Both the position numbers and the translations under genes were made by a program. A stretch of DNA of 64,000 nucleotides, taken from contig CP048469.1 of assembly GCA_025559845.1 (NCBI GenBank), positions 868,001 to 932,000 of the forward strand, read 5' to 3'. The notes beneath the pieces are model-generated. The model made no database searches and was not told where the DNA came from. It worked only from the letters and a program-made list of their open reading frames with translations. Source of the DNA: Agrobacterium tumefaciens (GTDB lineage: Bacteria; Pseudomonadota; Alphaproteobacteria; Rhizobiales; Rhizobiaceae). Position 1 is the stretch's first letter. The number at the start of each line of letters is the position of its first letter. Positions 9,335-20,107 of the stretch are shown piece by piece.

Positions 9335-9967
9335 ATGCCGTCATTGGAAGTGCTGACCGCGTTTTTTGTCACCACCGCCCTGTTCGCCTATATTCCAGGT
9401 CCCGCCATGCTTTATGCGGCGGCGCAGACCATGGCACGCGGACGTTTTGCCGGGCTGATGGCGGTTCTAGGTATCCATGTCGGCTGCTACTTCCACATTT
9501 TTGCGGCATCCGCCGGTCTGTCGGTCCTGTTTCAGGCGGTTCCGTGGCTCTATCTCGCGGTCAAGCTGGGTGGCGCCCTGTACCTGATCTGGCTCGGTTT
9601 CTCGATGCTGCGCAGCAAGCTTGAAGGTGAAAACGTCAATCTTGCCATCGAACCGAAATCGGCGCGGCGCGCCTTCATCGACAGCATCATCGTCGATGTT
9701 CTCAACCCCAAGACCGCGCTGTTCTTCTTGGCTTTCCTGCCGCAGTTCGTCGATCCCTCGGCTGCTTTTCCTGTCTGGCTGCAATTCCTGATCCTCGGCA
9801 TCGCCGTCAATTTCATCTTCTCTTCTGCCGATCTGGTCGGTGTGCTTCTGGCTGGCGCAATGGTCGGACGGTTGAAGCGTTCGAGTGCGGTTCAAAGGCT
9901 CGCCAAACGTGCGGCCGGAACGGTTCTGATGGGGCTTGGAGTCCATCTGGCCTTCCAGAAAAGCTGA
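9335..9967 (+). CDS. LysE/RhtB-family amino-acid exporter
   Basis: 210 residues with about six membrane segments and the family motif IPGPAMLYAAAQTMARGRFAG near residues 20-41. LysE-type proteins export amino acids or related metabolites across the inner membrane; the substrate cannot be told from sequence. The start has a strong GAGGAGAGGGG site. Its placement between ribE and ribH, on the same strand, is a common rhizobial insertion and does not by itself imply a flavin substrate. Confidence 0.85.
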   Translation: MPSLEVLTAFFVTTALFAYIPGPAMLYAAAQTMARGRFAGLMAVLGIHVGCYFHIFAASAGLSVLFQAVPWLYLAVKLGGALYLIWLGFSMLRSKLEGENVNLAIEPKSARRAFIDSIIVDVLNPKTALFFLAFLPQFVDPSAAFPVWLQFLILGIAVNFIFSSADLVGVLLAGAMVGRLKRSSAVQRLAKRAAGTVLMGLGVHLAFQKS

Positions 9968-10118
9968 TCGAAACGGTCAAAACCTGGCCTGGAATGTCCC
10001 TGCAAAGCTGCCGGGTGGGGCAGCCATGCGTTAAAAATACTTGCCAAGAACGGCAAGCCGTGGTTTGACCGCCCCAAAAGCCGGTTTGATCCGGCGCGAA
10101 CCTTTTCAGGAAAATCCC

Positions 10119-10565
10119 ATGTCCAAGCCTCATCTTCTCATCGTGGAAGCACGTTTTTACGATGATATGTCCGATGCTCTTCTCGATGGCGCCAAGTTTG
10201 CGCTCGATGAAGCCGGTGCGACCTATGACATCATCACCGTTCCCGGTGCTCTCGAAATCCCGCCGGCAATCGCCATGGCGCTCGACGCGGCGGACAATGA
10301 AGGCACGGAATATGACGGCTTCGTTGCTCTCGGCATGGTCATCCGTGGCGAAACCTACCACTTCGACATCGTTTCCAACGAGTCGTCCCGCGCCCTGATG
10401 GACCTCGCTGTCAGCGAATCTCTCGCCATCGGCAACGGCATCATGACCGTCGAAAACGACGATCAGGCCTGGGCTCGCGTTCGCCGTTCCGACAAGGACA
10501 AGGGTGGTTTTGCCGCTCGCGCCGCGCTGACCATGATCGAACTCAAGAAAAAACTGGGTGGCTGA
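10119..10565 (+). CDS. ribH: 6,7-dimethyl-8-ribityllumazine synthase
   Basis: 148 residues from [17 protein letters not shown]. Catalyses the penultimate riboflavin step. [15 protein letters not shown] and the conserved histidine in [10 protein letters not shown] are present, as is the C-terminal [15 protein letters not shown]. The open frame extends up to 10041, but the start at 10119 matches the family. nusB starts four bases after the stop. Confidence 0.95.
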   Translation: MSKPHLLIVEARFYDDMSDALLDGAKFALDEAGATYDIITVPGALEIPPAIAMALDAADNEGTEYDGFVALGMVIRGETYHFDIVSNESSRALMDLAVSESLAIGNGIMTVENDDQAWARVRRSDKDKGGFAARAALTMIELKKKLGG

Positions 10566-10569
10566 ACGC

Positions 10570-11067
10570 ATGTCGAACGTTGAAAACGGCGGCGCACCGC
10601 GCCAGCCTTCGGTCAAGCCCGTCAACCAGCGTGGCGCTGCGCGTCTTGCCGCTGTGCAGGCACTCTACCAGATGGATGTCGGTGGCACCGGCGTGATGGA
10701 AGTCGTTGCGGAATACGAGGCGCATCGTCTCGGCCAGGAAGTCGATGGCGACACCTACCTCAAGGCTGACCCGTCCTGGTTCCGCTCGATCGTATCAGGC
10801 GTTGTTCGCGACCAGACGAAGATCGATCCGATCGTTCGCTCCGCCCTTCTGGAAGACTGGCCGTTGTCGCGTCTCGACGCCACGGTGCGCGCCATCCTTC
10901 GCGCCGGCGCTTTCGAGATTCTTGAGCGCAAAGATGTGCCGGTTGCCGTTGTCGTGACCGAATATGTTGAAATCGCCCGCGCCTTTTTTGCGGAAGACGA
11001 GCCGAAGCTCGTCAATGCGGTGCTTGACCGTATTGCCAAGCAGGTTCGCGGCGAGACAAAACGCTGA
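10570..11067 (+). CDS. nusB: Transcription antitermination protein NusB
   Basis: 165 residues from [20 protein letters not shown]. All-helical RNA-binding NusB fold with [17 protein letters not shown] near the N-terminus and [13 protein letters not shown] at the end. With NusE (S10) it binds boxA of rRNA leaders. The ribH-nusB linkage is widespread in bacteria. A GTG start at 10558 would overlap ribH; ATG 10570 is preferred. Confidence 0.94.
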   Translation: MSNVENGGAPRQPSVKPVNQRGAARLAAVQALYQMDVGGTGVMEVVAEYEAHRLGQEVDGDTYLKADPSWFRSIVSGVVRDQTKIDPIVRSALLEDWPLSRLDATVRAILRAGAFEILERKDVPVAVVVTEYVEIARAFFAEDEPKLVNAVLDRIAKQVRGETKR

Positions 11068-11088
11068 CTATGAGAATGTGAGGAAGAC

Positions 11089-12312
11089 ATGAGCGCAGTA
11101 CCCGCCACCGGACTTGAGACTCAACTGGTTGCGGCGAAGCGGAATGTCTTTCTGCTGACTGTGGCGCAGGCGATCATGGGATCGGCTGCGCCTTTGAGTT
11201 TTGCGGTGGGGGGCCTTGCCGGCTACCAGCTTCTCGGAGCGGACAAATCGCTGGCAACAGCGCCGCTCACCGGCTTCAATCTCGGTGTGGCACTTGGCGC
11301 CATCTGCGTTGCCTTCGCCTCCCGCTTTCTGGGACGCAAGGCGGGCTTTATCGTTGGCGCGCTGATGTCCTCGACAGGCGGCGCGGTCGCGGCACTGGCA
11401 CTTTTCCGTTCGGAATTCTGGCTTTTCGCATTCGGCCTGCTGCTGATCGGTATTTCCGGTGGCTTTACCCAGAAGATCCGCTTTGCGGCGGCCGACGCCT
11501 CTCCATCCTTTTACAAGCCCAAGGCCATCTCGTGGATTTTGGGCGGCGGCATCGTTTCCGCCATCGTCGGGCCGCAGCTTGCGATTTTCGGCAAGGATAT
11601 TCTGGCCCCCGTGACCTTTGCCGGAGCCTTTCTGGCGCTGGTGCCGCTCGGCCTTGCCGCCATCGCCGTTCTTGCCTTCCTGAAACTGCCGGATCTGAAA
11701 GCCTCTGCCGGCGCGGCGGAACCTGCGCGCCCGCTTTCGGAAATCGTCAGCTCGCATCGTTTCATTACCGGCATGGTCTGCGGTATTGGCAGTTATGCGC
11801 TCATGACCTTCATGATGACCGGTGCGCCGCTTGCCATGGTCATCGGTTGCGGTTTTCCTTCCGAACTCGCCACGCTTGGCATCCAGTGGCATGTGATTGC
11901 CATGTTCGGGCCGAGCTTTTTTACCGGCATGCTGATTTCCCGCTTTGGCGCTGAAAAGATCGTCGCTACCGGTCTGATCGTGCTGATGGGCTGCGCCATC
12001 GTTGCGCATATGGGCATTGAGCTTTGGAACTTCTGGACGGCGCTCATTCTGCTTGGCCTTGGCTGGAACTTCGGTTTCATCGGCGCGACCTCGATCATCA
12101 CCTCCTGCTATCGCCCGCATGAGGCCGACAAGGTGCAGGGTTTCCACGATATCGTGCTGTTCGGCACCGTGGCGCTTTCGTCCTTCTCTTCCGGCAAGGT
12201 GTTCACGGCCTGGGGCTGGTCGGTCATGAACCTCGTCATCTGGCCTGTCGCGGGGCTTTGCCTTCTGCTGGTCCTGTCTCTTTTGCTGAGCGGCAGAAAA
12301 AAGACCGCGTGA
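11089..12312 (+). CDS. Major facilitator superfamily transporter
   Basis: 407 residues with about twelve hydrophobic segments in two halves of six, and the loop motif FLGRKAGFIVGAL near 84-96 typical of MFS carriers. Inner-membrane transporter of unknown substrate. It lies 21 bases after nusB, downstream of the rib genes; some alphaproteobacterial MFS proteins next to such genes (RfnT type) carry flavins, but nothing in the sequence proves that here. Confidence 0.8.
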   Translation: MSAVPATGLETQLVAAKRNVFLLTVAQAIMGSAAPLSFAVGGLAGYQLLGADKSLATAPLTGFNLGVALGAICVAFASRFLGRKAGFIVGALMSSTGGAVAALALFRSEFWLFAFGLLLIGISGGFTQKIRFAAADASPSFYKPKAISWILGGGIVSAIVGPQLAIFGKDILAPVTFAGAFLALVPLGLAAIAVLAFLKLPDLKASAGAAEPARPLSEIVSSHRFITGMVCGIGSYALMTFMMTGAPLAMVIGCGFPSELATLGIQWHVIAMFGPSFFTGMLISRFGAEKIVATGLIVLMGCAIVAHMGIELWNFWTALILLGLGWNFGFIGATSIITSCYRPHEADKVQGFHDIVLFGTVALSSFSSGKVFTAWGWSVMNLVIWPVAGLCLLLVLSLLLSGRKKTA

Positions 12313-12506
12313 CGGCCGGGCGCAGCTTGCGCCACGCTGAACTGGTTAAATTCCAAATCAAATGTAGGGGTTGACGCCGCGCCTTCCGGCAACGCAATCT
12401 CGACGTGCAGGCATTTTTTCCTTGGGAGGGGAACAAATTGCCGCAGCACATGGTTTCGCCGCGCCGGGGAGGGAGTGAGACCCGGCCTTTTGGGAGGTAA
12501 GTGCGC

Positions 12507-14645
12507 ATGACCGTAATACCCATTGTAATTTTATGCGGTTTCCTGTCCGTGGTTTACGCGGCATGGGCGACCAAAAGCGTTCTCGATGCCGATGAAGGCA
12601 ACGAGCGTATGCGGGAAATAGCGGGTTATATCCGCGAGGGTGCGCAGGCTTATCTCACTCGTCAGTATCTCACCATTGCCATCGTCGGGCTGATTGTTGC
12701 AGTCCTTGCCTGGTATCTCCTGTCGGCCATGGCGGCCATCGGCTTCATCATCGGCGCCGTGCTGTCAGGCGCTGCCGGTTTCGTCGGAATGCACGTCTCG
12801 GTGCGCGCCAACCTGCGCACTGCGCAGGCCGCATCCCACAGCCTTTCGTCCGGTCTCGACATCGCCTTCAAGTCGGGTGCGATCACCGGCATGCTCGTGG
12901 CTGGCCTCGCGCTCTTGGGCGTATCGATCTATTACTTCATCCTCACATCGGTGATGGGCCATCCGGCCGGTTCGCGTGAAGTGATCGATTCGCTCGTGTC
13001 GCTCGGTTTCGGCGCATCGCTGATCTCGATCTTCGCCCGTCTCGGTGGCGGCATCTTCACCAAGGGTGCGGATGTCGGTGGCGACCTTGTCGGCAAGGTG
13101 GAAGCGGGCATTCCCGAAGATGATCCACGCAACCCGGCAACCATTGCCGACAACGTCGGTGACAATGTCGGCGACTGCGCCGGCATGGCGGCCGACCTTT
13201 TCGAAACCTATGCCGTTTCGGTCGTCGCAACCATGGTTCTTGCGGCCATTTTCTTTGCGGGAACGCCGGTGCTGGAAAGCGCCATGGCCTATCCCCTGGC
13301 GATCTGCGGCGCCTGCATCCTGACCTCGGTTGCCGGAACCTTCTTCGTCAAGCTCGGCACCAACAACTCCATCATGGGCGCACTCTACAAGGGACTGATC
13401 GCAACCGGCATCTTTTCGATTGCCGGTCTCGCCGTCGCAACTTTCGGCACAATCGGCTGGGGTCCGATCGGCACGGTCGCCGGCATGGAGGTGACGGGCA
13501 CAAACCTCTTCTTCTGCGGCATCATCGGTCTGGTCGTGACGGCCTTGATCGTGGTGATTACCGAATATTACACCGGCACCAACAAGCGCCCGGTCAATTC
13601 CATTGCACAGGCCTCCGTCACCGGTCACGGCACCAACGTCATTCAGGGACTTGCCGTGTCGCTGGAATCGACCGCGCTGCCAGCCATCGTCATCGTCGGC
13701 GGCATCATCACCACCTATCAGCTCGGTGGCCTTTTCGGCACCGGTATTGCGGTTACGGCCATGCTCGGTCTCGCCGGCATGATCGTAGCGCTCGATGCCT
13801 TTGGTCCCGTCACCGATAACGCCGGCGGTATCGCGGAAATGGCCGGTCTCGATCCGGATGTACGCAAGGCGACTGACGCGCTGGATGCCGTCGGTAACAC
13901 CACCAAGGCGGTGACCAAGGGTTACGCGATCGGCTCTGCCGGTCTCGGTGCACTGGTGCTGTTTGCCGCCTATTCGAACGACCTGTCCTACTTCGCCGCC
14001 AATGGCGAGACCTATCCCTACTTCAAGGATGTCGGGGAAATCTCCTTCAGCCTTTCCAACCCTTACGTCGTCGCAGGCCTGCTGTTTGGCGGCCTTATTC
14101 CCTATCTGTTCGGTGGCATTGCCATGACGGCGGTTGGCAAGGCTGCAAGCTCGATCGTGGAAGAGGTTCGTCGCCAGTTCCGCGAAAAGCCCGGCATCAT
14201 GGCCGGTACGGAAAAGCCGGATTACGGCAAGGCTGTCGATCTGCTGACCAAGGCGGCGATCCGGGAAATGGTCATTCCCTCGCTGCTGCCGGTTCTCGCA
14301 CCCATCGTCGTCTACTTCGGTGTGCTGCTGATTTCCGGCTCCAAGGCGTCCGCCTTCGCAGCACTTGGCGCTTCCCTGCTGGGCGTCATCATCAACGGCC
14401 TGTTCGTCGCCATTTCCATGACATCGGGCGGTGGTGCCTGGGACAACGCCAAAAAAAGCTTTGAAGACGGTTTCGTTGACAAGGATGGCGTGCGTCACGT
14501 CAAGGGTTCTGATGCGCACAAGGCATCCGTAACAGGCGACACGGTGGGTGACCCTTACAAGGATACCGCTGGCCCTGCCGTCAATCCGGCCATCAAGATC
14601 ACCAATATCGTGGCCCTGCTACTGCTGGCGATTCTCGCCGGCTGA
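12507..14645 (+). CDS. hppA: Membrane proton-translocating pyrophosphatase, K+-independent type
   Basis: 712 residues, about sixteen membrane segments. It couples hydrolysis of cytoplasmic pyrophosphate to proton export. Catalytic blocks visible include [21 protein letters not shown] and [17 protein letters not shown]. At the position that decides potassium need, the sequence reads GNTTKA (Lys467), the K+-independent form. The start ATG 12507 is ten bases from a GGGAGGT site; a GTG at 12501 is too close to it. A 190-base leader separates it from the MFS gene. Confidence 0.96.
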   Translation: MTVIPIVILCGFLSVVYAAWATKSVLDADEGNERMREIAGYIREGAQAYLTRQYLTIAIVGLIVAVLAWYLLSAMAAIGFIIGAVLSGAAGFVGMHVSVRANLRTAQAASHSLSSGLDIAFKSGAITGMLVAGLALLGVSIYYFILTSVMGHPAGSREVIDSLVSLGFGASLISIFARLGGGIFTKGADVGGDLVGKVEAGIPEDDPRNPATIADNVGDNVGDCAGMAADLFETYAVSVVATMVLAAIFFAGTPVLESAMAYPLAICGACILTSVAGTFFVKLGTNNSIMGALYKGLIATGIFSIAGLAVATFGTIGWGPIGTVAGMEVTGTNLFFCGIIGLVVTALIVVITEYYTGTNKRPVNSIAQASVTGHGTNVIQGLAVSLESTALPAIVIVGGIITTYQLGGLFGTGIAVTAMLGLAGMIVALDAFGPVTDNAGGIAEMAGLDPDVRKATDALDAVGNTTKAVTKGYAIGSAGLGALVLFAAYSNDLSYFAANGETYPYFKDVGEISFSLSNPYVVAGLLFGGLIPYLFGGIAMTAVGKAASSIVEEVRRQFREKPGIMAGTEKPDYGKAVDLLTKAAIREMVIPSLLPVLAPIVVYFGVLLISGSKASAFAALGASLLGVIINGLFVAISMTSGGGAWDNAKKSFEDGFVDKDGVRHVKGSDAHKASVTGDTVGDPYKDTAGPAVNPAIKITNIVALLLLAILAG

Positions 14646-14670
14646 AGCCTCGAAAGTCCCGCCAACAAGA

Positions 14671-14698
14671 AAGGCCCGTGGATCGCTCCACGGGCCTT
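14671..14698. terminator. Bidirectional terminator between hppA and bamE
   Basis: 12-bp perfect stem (14671-14682 with 14687-14698, aaggcccgtgga) and a tcgc loop, followed by a T-rich tail. It lies between converging genes. Confidence 0.85.
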
Positions 14699-14723
14699 GT
14701 TATTTTGGGATGGGTTTTGCCCG

Positions 14724-15254
14724 TTACGGCGTATTGCCTTCCGCACCCAGAATGCTCTTGGCGATGTTGGCGCCGGACGTGCCGCCCGAAAGAAGCTGCT
14801 GCAGGAAGGTGAGGTCCTTGCCGCCTGTTGGCGTCGTGCGCGAAATCGTGTCGAACACCTTGCCGTCCTGAAGCGTGTAGTTGGCCTTGCGCTCGATTAC
14901 GCCATCCTTGTTGAAATAGATGGCCAGAATGTTCTGCTCGACAAGCTGCGGCTTGAGGAAGGCGGCGCGACGCACGCGCTTCTGGGAAATGTAGTAGAAG
15001 ACTTCGTTGCCGAAGGTCGCGGTCGTGGACGGCGTGCCCATCGTCAGCAGAACCTGTTCGCGGCTGGAACCTTCCGGAATGAGCGGAAGCGACTGTTCGT
15101 CCATGACGTAGCCGTTATGGAAAACATCGGTCGTGCTGCTGCACGCAGAAAGAAGACCGGCTGAGAGTACAACGGCGATGGCGGTTGCGCTCAGGGTCTT
15201 GCTATGACGTGTCGATTTCTGCTTGCTCAACTGCGACTCCCCGACTGCGGTCAT
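14724..15254 (-). CDS. bamE: Outer membrane assembly lipoprotein BamE (SmpA/OmlA)
   Basis: 176 residues with a lipoprotein signal ending in LLSAC (Cys38). The SmpA/OmlA domain follows (LIPEGSSREQVLLTMGTPSTTATFGNEVFYYISQ). BamE is a subunit of the BAM complex that folds beta-barrel proteins into the outer membrane. Divergent from the cytochrome chaperone gene. The long glycine/serine-rich tail after residue 140 (SGGTSGANIAKSILG) is typical of the rhizobial homologues. Confidence 0.85.
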   Translation of the reverse strand: MTAVGESQLSKQKSTRHSKTLSATAIAVVLSAGLLSACSSTTDVFHNGYVMDEQSLPLIPEGSSREQVLLTMGTPSTTATFGNEVFYYISQKRVRRAAFLKPQLVEQNILAIYFNKDGVIERKANYTLQDGKVFDTISRTTPTGGKDLTFLQQLLSGGTSGANIAKSILGAEGNTP

Positions 15255-15523
15255 GAATCATACCTTCCGGCATTACGTGGTGCACAGTGTCTGTGCACAT
15301 GATTATGTCAATCCGGGGACGGACACGTCCGCTTTCCCCTTGAATGCAGTGCTTTCGCGCCCGGTTCAGCCTCCTCCGGTTCTCTTCGACTGTTTCAGCC
15401 GCAAGATGAACGTGACCGCGATGGCATTGCAATTCGTGGATGCTTCGGTAAACCAGCTTTCACGATCATGCAACAAGTGCGATGGGTCGGAATCGAAATC
15501 ACCGGTTCTGTGCGGAAAAAACG

Positions 15524-16063
15524 ATGATATTCGGGCTGTTCAAGAAGAGAAATAACAATCGCGCCATAGTCGACCGGCAATACACGGTCCTGACCTCGGC
15601 AGCACGTACGCCCGAATTTTATCTCGATATGGGCGTTCCCGACACCGTTATGGGCCGTTTCGAGATGCTGGCTGCGGTGATGATTCTCTATTTTCGCCGC
15701 ACGAAAACCTCTGATGTCAGCGGTCAGGAGATCGCCCAGGAGATTGTCGACGCTTTTTTTCAGGACCTCGACCACTCGATGCGGGAGCTGGGGATCGGCG
15801 ATCAGGGCGTTCCCAAACGCATGAAGAAATTTGCCGGCATGTTTTACGGGCGGCTCGAATCCTACGCCGCCGCGCTTGATGCTTCCGATTCCGCAGCTCT
15901 TGCGGCTGCCCTGAAGCGCAATATATATCCGCAATCAGATGAAGCCGCGCCCGACATGATGGCGCTGGCACAATGGATGATGAAGGCGTCAGACGTTCTT
16001 TCCGCGCAATCCGAAGATAGGGTTGCGACTGGAAGCCTGACGCTTCCCTTGCCCGGACAGTGA
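15524..16063 (+). CDS. Ubiquinol-cytochrome c chaperone family protein
   Basis: 179 residues from MIFGLFKKRNNNRAIV. Contains the CBP3-like core (GVPDTVMGRFEMLAAVMILYFRR and AFFQDLDHSMRELGIGDQGVPKRMKKF), known in mitochondria for assembly of the cytochrome bc1 complex. The role in bacteria is inferred by homology. The upstream extension of the frame to 15482 lacks family similarity. It is followed at once by yceD, a usual rhizobial arrangement. Confidence 0.85.
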   Translation: MIFGLFKKRNNNRAIVDRQYTVLTSAARTPEFYLDMGVPDTVMGRFEMLAAVMILYFRRTKTSDVSGQEIAQEIVDAFFQDLDHSMRELGIGDQGVPKRMKKFAGMFYGRLESYAAALDASDSAALAAALKRNIYPQSDEAAPDMMALAQWMMKASDVLSAQSEDRVATGSLTLPLPGQ

Positions 16064-16071
16064 GGTTCAAA

Positions 16072-16635
16072 ATGAACGCGCGACATGCAGCAAACGACGA
16101 CGTGCCTTTTTCCTATCCCGTGAAGGTAGGCCATATTTCCGCCAATCCCGTCAGGATTGGTCTCGAAGCCGATGCGGAAGAGCTGAAGGCGCTGGCTAAA
16201 TTCTGGGATGTTGTCTCCGTCGAATACCTGAAGGCGGAGTTGCAGGTGTCCCGTTGGAAAAAGGACGGTATCAAAATCAAGGGCGAAGTGCACGCTGCCA
16301 TAACCCAGTCTTGCGTCGTGACCCTCGAGCCTGTGCCGAGCAAGATCGATGAAACGGTGGAGCATATTTTCGTTCCCGAGGGATCGAAGCTGGCGCGCAT
16401 GGTCACCAACGAACAGGGCGAGATCGTTCTCGATCCGGATGGTCCGGATATTCCCGACCAGTTCACCGGTGACAGCATTGATGTTGGCGCCGTGGTTGCG
16501 GAATTCGCAGCTTTGGCGATCGATCCCTACCCACGCAAACCCGACGCCGAATTCGCGGTGAAAGGCGAAAAGGAGCCGGAACTGGAAAAACGGCCTTCGC
16601 CCTTTGCCGTGCTGAAAGACTGGAAAAAAGACTGA
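16072..16635 (+). CDS. yceD: YceD/DUF177 family protein
   Basis: 187 residues from MNARHAANDDVPFSYPVKV. The DUF177 core is visible: the CVVTLEPVPSKIDETVEHIF block and an acidic stretch DPDGPDIPDQF. In E. coli and plants the family is linked to 23S rRNA accumulation. In most bacteria yceD precedes rpmF-plsX-fabH; here plsX follows directly and rpmF is missing from the cluster. Start chosen at 16072 for the GAGG site; a GTG at 16060 overlaps the previous gene. Confidence 0.85.
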   Translation: MNARHAANDDVPFSYPVKVGHISANPVRIGLEADAEELKALAKFWDVVSVEYLKAELQVSRWKKDGIKIKGEVHAAITQSCVVTLEPVPSKIDETVEHIFVPEGSKLARMVTNEQGEIVLDPDGPDIPDQFTGDSIDVGAVVAEFAALAIDPYPRKPDAEFAVKGEKEPELEKRPSPFAVLKDWKKD

Positions 16636-16734
16636 ATGCGCCAGGCGGCGGAATAATTTTATTGTAACAAAAGCCGGAAAAGGTATTTTCGCGCAAAAAT
16701 TCGCTGCAACGGCGGCAAGAAGGACAAGGGACGA

Positions 16735-17796
16735 GTGATCAGAATAGCAATTGACGTCATGGGCGGCGACTTCGGCCCTGATGTTGCCATCCCCGGTGCC
16801 GCCAAGGCGCTTGATCGGCATAACGATGTGACTTTTCTGCTGTACGGGCAGAAAAGCAAATGCGAACCCATTCTGGCACAGTATCCCGCGCTCCGGGAAA
16901 AGTCGGTCTTTCACGATTGTGAAGTTTCTGTTGGCATGGACGAAAAGCCGAGCCAGGCGTTACGCCGTGGTCGCTACGTCTCCAGTATGTGGCGCGCTAT
17001 CGAGGCCGTGAAACTGGGTGAAGCAGACGTTGCCGTCTCTGCCGGTAACACCGGCGCTCTGATGGCCATGGCCAAGTTCTGCCTGCGCACCATGGCGCGC
17101 GTCGAGCGTCCGGCGATTGCCGGCATCTGGCCGACGTTGAAAGGCGAAAGCATCGTGCTCGACGTCGGCGCGACGATCGGTGCGGATTCCCAGCAGCTTC
17201 TCGATTTCGCCCTGATGGGTGGCGCGATGGCGCGGGCGCTGTTCGATATCGACCGTCCGACGGTCGGCCTGCTGAATGTCGGCGTCGAAGAGGTCAAAGG
17301 GCAGGATGAGGTTCGCGAGGCGGGTCGTCTGATCCGTGAAGCCGATCTCGCTACCATCGATTATCGCGGCTTCGTTGAAGGTGACGATATCGGCAAGGGT
17401 ACGGTGGATGTCGTCGTCACCGAGGGCTTTACCGGCAACATTGCCCTGAAAGCAGCCGAAGGCACGGCACGCCAGATCACCACACTGCTGCGTGAGGCGA
17501 TTTCCCGCAGCTTCATTGCCAAGATCGGCTACATCCTGGCCAAGAGCGCGTTCGACGTGCTGCGTGAGAAGATGGACCCGCGCAAGGTCAATGGTGGTGT
17601 GTTTCTCGGCTTGAACGGCATTGTCATCAAAAGCCACGGCGGCACGGACGCCCTTGGTTTTGCGTCCGCGGTCGACGTTGGCTACGACATGGTCCACAAC
17701 GGCCTGACAGCGAAAATAGAAAACGACCTGAAGGTTTACCACGCAAGACGGCTTCCGCCACCGGCGCCCGAAGCACTCGTGGCTGATGAGGAATAA
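16735..17796 (+). CDS. plsX: Phosphate acyltransferase PlsX
   Basis: 353 residues, GTG start with an AAGGA site. It makes acyl-phosphate from acyl-ACP for phosphatidic acid synthesis on the inner face of the membrane. The conserved [14 protein letters not shown]-terminus and [13 protein letters not shown] block are intact. fabH begins four bases after its stop. Confidence 0.95.
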   Translation: MIRIAIDVMGGDFGPDVAIPGAAKALDRHNDVTFLLYGQKSKCEPILAQYPALREKSVFHDCEVSVGMDEKPSQALRRGRYVSSMWRAIEAVKLGEADVAVSAGNTGALMAMAKFCLRTMARVERPAIAGIWPTLKGESIVLDVGATIGADSQQLLDFALMGGAMARALFDIDRPTVGLLNVGVEEVKGQDEVREAGRLIREADLATIDYRGFVEGDDIGKGTVDVVVTEGFTGNIALKAAEGTARQITTLLREAISRSFIAKIGYILAKSAFDVLREKMDPRKVNGGVFLGLNGIVIKSHGGTDALGFASAVDVGYDMVHNGLTAKIENDLKVYHARRLPPPAPEALVADEE

Positions 17797-17800
17797 CGGA

Positions 17801-18772
17801 ATGATCCGCTCTATCGTACGTGGTTTCGGGGCAGCGCTCCCGAAGCGTGTCATGACCAACCAGGAAATCGAAGGGGTTGTCGAAACCTCCGACGAATGGA
17901 TCGTGCAGCGCACCGGCATCAAGCAGCGTTACATCGCCGGCGAAGGTGAAACGACGGCGTCGCTGGGTGAAGCGGCAGCGCGCGCAGCCCTCGACAATGC
18001 CGGTCTGACACCTGCTGACATCGACCTCATCATCCTGGCGACGTCAACGCCCGACAACACCTTCCCGGCAACGGCCGTCAACATCCAGAACCGTCTGGGC
18101 ATGACGCATGGCTTTGCCTTCGACGTTCAGGCTGTCTGTTCCGGTTTCGTCTACGCCGTGTCGACGGCCGATCTCTACATTCGCGGTGGCATGGCCAAGC
18201 GCGTGCTGGTTATCGGTGCCGAGACCTTCTCGCGCATTCTCGACTGGAAGGATCGCACGACCTGCGTTCTGTTCGGTGATGGTGCCGGTGCACTGGTGCT
18301 TGAGGCAGGTCAGGGCGAAGGCACGTCCGCTGATCGTGGTGTTCTGACCTCGCAGCTGCGCTCCGACGGCTCGCACAAGGACAAGCTCTTCGTTGATGGC
18401 GGCCCTTCGACCACCGGTACGGTCGGTCATCTGCGCATGGAAGGCCGCGAAGTCTTCAAACACGCTGTCGGCATGATCACCGACGTGATCGAAGCCGCGT
18501 TTGACGCGACGGGCACCACCGCCGACGACCTGGATTGGCTCGTGCCGCATCAGGCCAACAAGCGCATCATCGACGGCTCGGCGAAAAAACTCGGCATCGA
18601 TCCCGAGAAGGTCGTCATCACCGTGGACCAGCACGGCAACACCTCTGCCGCTTCCATTCCGCTGGCAATTGCGGTTGCTGCCGGTGACGGACGCATCAAG
18701 AAGGGCGATCTGGTGATGCTGGAAGCCATGGGTGGCGGTTTCACCTGGGGCGCGGTGCTGTTGCGCTGGTAA
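17801..18772 (+). CDS. fabH: 3-oxoacyl-ACP synthase III (KAS III)
   Basis: 323 residues from [17 protein letters not shown]. It starts fatty-acid synthesis by condensing acetyl-CoA with malonyl-ACP. The catalytic triad is complete: Cys113 in AVCSGF, His250 in PHQANKR and Asn280 in HGNTSAAS. A start at 17786 inside plsX is possible, but the GAGGAAT site fits ATG 17801. Confidence 0.96.
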   Translation: MIRSIVRGFGAALPKRVMTNQEIEGVVETSDEWIVQRTGIKQRYIAGEGETTASLGEAAARAALDNAGLTPADIDLIILATSTPDNTFPATAVNIQNRLGMTHGFAFDVQAVCSGFVYAVSTADLYIRGGMAKRVLVIGAETFSRILDWKDRTTCVLFGDGAGALVLEAGQGEGTSADRGVLTSQLRSDGSHKDKLFVDGGPSTTGTVGHLRMEGREVFKHAVGMITDVIEAAFDATGTTADDLDWLVPHQANKRIIDGSAKKLGIDPEKVVITVDQHGNTSAASIPLAIAVAAGDGRIKKGDLVMLEAMGGGFTWGAVLLRW

Positions 18773-18780
18773 CACTTGTG

Positions 18781-18818
18781 TTTCGGCAATGACTAAACCA
18801 TTGCAGCAATTGCCGAAA
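18781..18818 (+). repeat. Inverted repeat after fabH
   Basis: tttcggcaat at 18781-18790 pairs perfectly with attgccgaaa at 18809-18818, with an 18-base loop and no T-tract. It may be a weak terminator or an RNA-stability hairpin between fabH and ihfA. Confidence 0.5.
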
Positions 18819-18917
18819 GCCACACGTGAATCTGGAACAATCGCTTGACCGGTCGTCACAAGGGAAATAATCTCGGCGGCTCAAGAGAAAATTTTTTTTG
18901 ACGGTTTGCGGGGAAAA

Positions 18918-19256
18918 ATGGCCGGGAAGACAGTGACACGCGCAGATCTGGCAGAATCTGTGTTTCGTAAGGTAGGACTGTCCCGTACCGAATCCGCTGA
19001 ACTGGTCGAGACGATCATCGACGAGATTTGCAACGCCATCACACGCGGTGAGGTTGTCAAACTCTCGTCCTTTGCAACGTTTCAGATCCGCGAAAAGAAC
19101 GAGCGTATCGGCCGTAACCCGAAAACGGGTGAGGAAGTGCCGATTTCTCCGCGTCGCGTCATGACCTTCAAGGCGTCCAACGTCCTGAAGCAGCGCATTC
19201 TCAAGGCGCACACGGCCCGCAAGGTCAAGCAGAAGAGCCAGAAAGCCGGCTCTTAA
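18918..19256 (+). CDS. ihfA: Integration host factor subunit alpha
   Basis: 112 residues from [23 protein letters not shown] fold with the DNA-bending arm [23 protein letters not shown]. It forms a heterodimer with IhfB, bends DNA and serves recombination and regulation. Located between fabH and the MerR gene, as in other Rhizobiales. A GGGG site precedes ATG 18918. Confidence 0.95.
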   Translation: MAGKTVTRADLAESVFRKVGLSRTESAELVETIIDEICNAITRGEVVKLSSFATFQIREKNERIGRNPKTGEEVPISPRRVMTFKASNVLKQRILKAHTARKVKQKSQKAGS

Positions 19257-19268
19257 ACGCCTGTCGGT

Positions 19269-19286
19269 TGCCGGATTTTACCGGCA
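19269..19286 (+). terminator. Short hairpin after ihfA
   Basis: tgccgg/ccggca (19269-19274 with 19281-19286) around a T-rich loop. A plausible weak terminator. Confidence 0.5.
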
Positions 19287-19488
19287 GCATCCTGCGTTTT
19301 CCGTTCCTTCCTGTGAACATACTTGAATTTCAACGTTCAAGCCGTTGAAATGAAGTCGATTCGCATCATAATCAATTTTAGCGATTTGAATTTGCGCATC
19401 GTCCCGTCGAAAATCGATCCCGGTTTTCACGCGCTGCGTGAGGGATCTGGCATCCTGCGCTATCGACGGTCTGGATGGGAGTTAAGAG

Positions 19489-20022
19489 TTGGACAAAAGC
19501 CCCGACGCGTTTCGCACAATCAGTGAAGTGGCGGATGATCTGAACCTGCCGCAGCATGTGCTTCGTTTCTGGGAAACGCGTTTTCCTCAGATCAAGCCCA
19601 TGAAGCGGGGCGGGGGGCGTCGTTATTACCGTCCCGACGATATCGATCTTCTCAAGGGCATTCGCCACCTTCTCTATGATCACGGTTACACCATCAAAGG
19701 CGTTCAGAAGCTTCTGAAAGCCAATGGAAACCGTTTCGTTGCGGCCATTGCATCCGGCGATCTTGCCACGATGGAAGCCATCATGGCGGCAAGCGGCGAG
19801 AAGGAAGTGGCCGAACCACGGGTGTTGGATGCGGATGAGGACGAAGTCGTCGGCCGTGCCAAGGTTAAGCCAAGCGGCCGGTTCTTCGGTTTTGGCGGCA
19901 GCAGCAGCGATTCCGATGTGTCGATCGGCAAGTCCAGCATCGGCAAGGATGACCAGGCACTGTTGCAGGAAGCCCTGTTTGATCTTCTGGAATGCAAGCG
20001 CCTGCTCGATCAGGTTCGTTGA
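19489..20022 (+). CDS. MerR-family transcriptional regulator
   Basis: 177 residues, TTG start. The N-terminal MerR winged helix is clear: [47 protein letters not shown]. The C-terminal half lacks the metal-binding cysteines of MerR proper and ends in a helical stretch ([22 protein letters not shown]), so the ligand is unknown. Constant neighbour of ihfA in Rhizobiales. Confidence 0.88.
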   Translation: MDKSPDAFRTISEVADDLNLPQHVLRFWETRFPQIKPMKRGGGRRYYRPDDIDLLKGIRHLLYDHGYTIKGVQKLLKANGNRFVAAIASGDLATMEAIMAASGEKEVAEPRVLDADEDEVVGRAKVKPSGRFFGFGGSSSDSDVSIGKSSIGKDDQALLQEALFDLLECKRLLDQVR

Positions 20023-20107
20023 TCCGTTATCCACAGGCATCTTGAAATGCCAACCTTTCGGAAACTCCTTTCGCCGATAATGCGGCTCCGTAAAAAGGAG
20101 TCCAACC

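Noticed and set aside
7592..10565. FMN riboswitch for the rib cluster
   Set aside because: No RFN-type conserved elements are visible in the leaders of ribD or ribH.
12765..14519. 584-codon open frame antisense to hppA
   Set aside because: Composition and His/Arg/Asp-rich translation typical of antisense shadow; hppA is certain.
16600..16735. rpmF between yceD and plsX
   Set aside because: The gap of about 100 bases is too short and no L32-like zinc motif is present.
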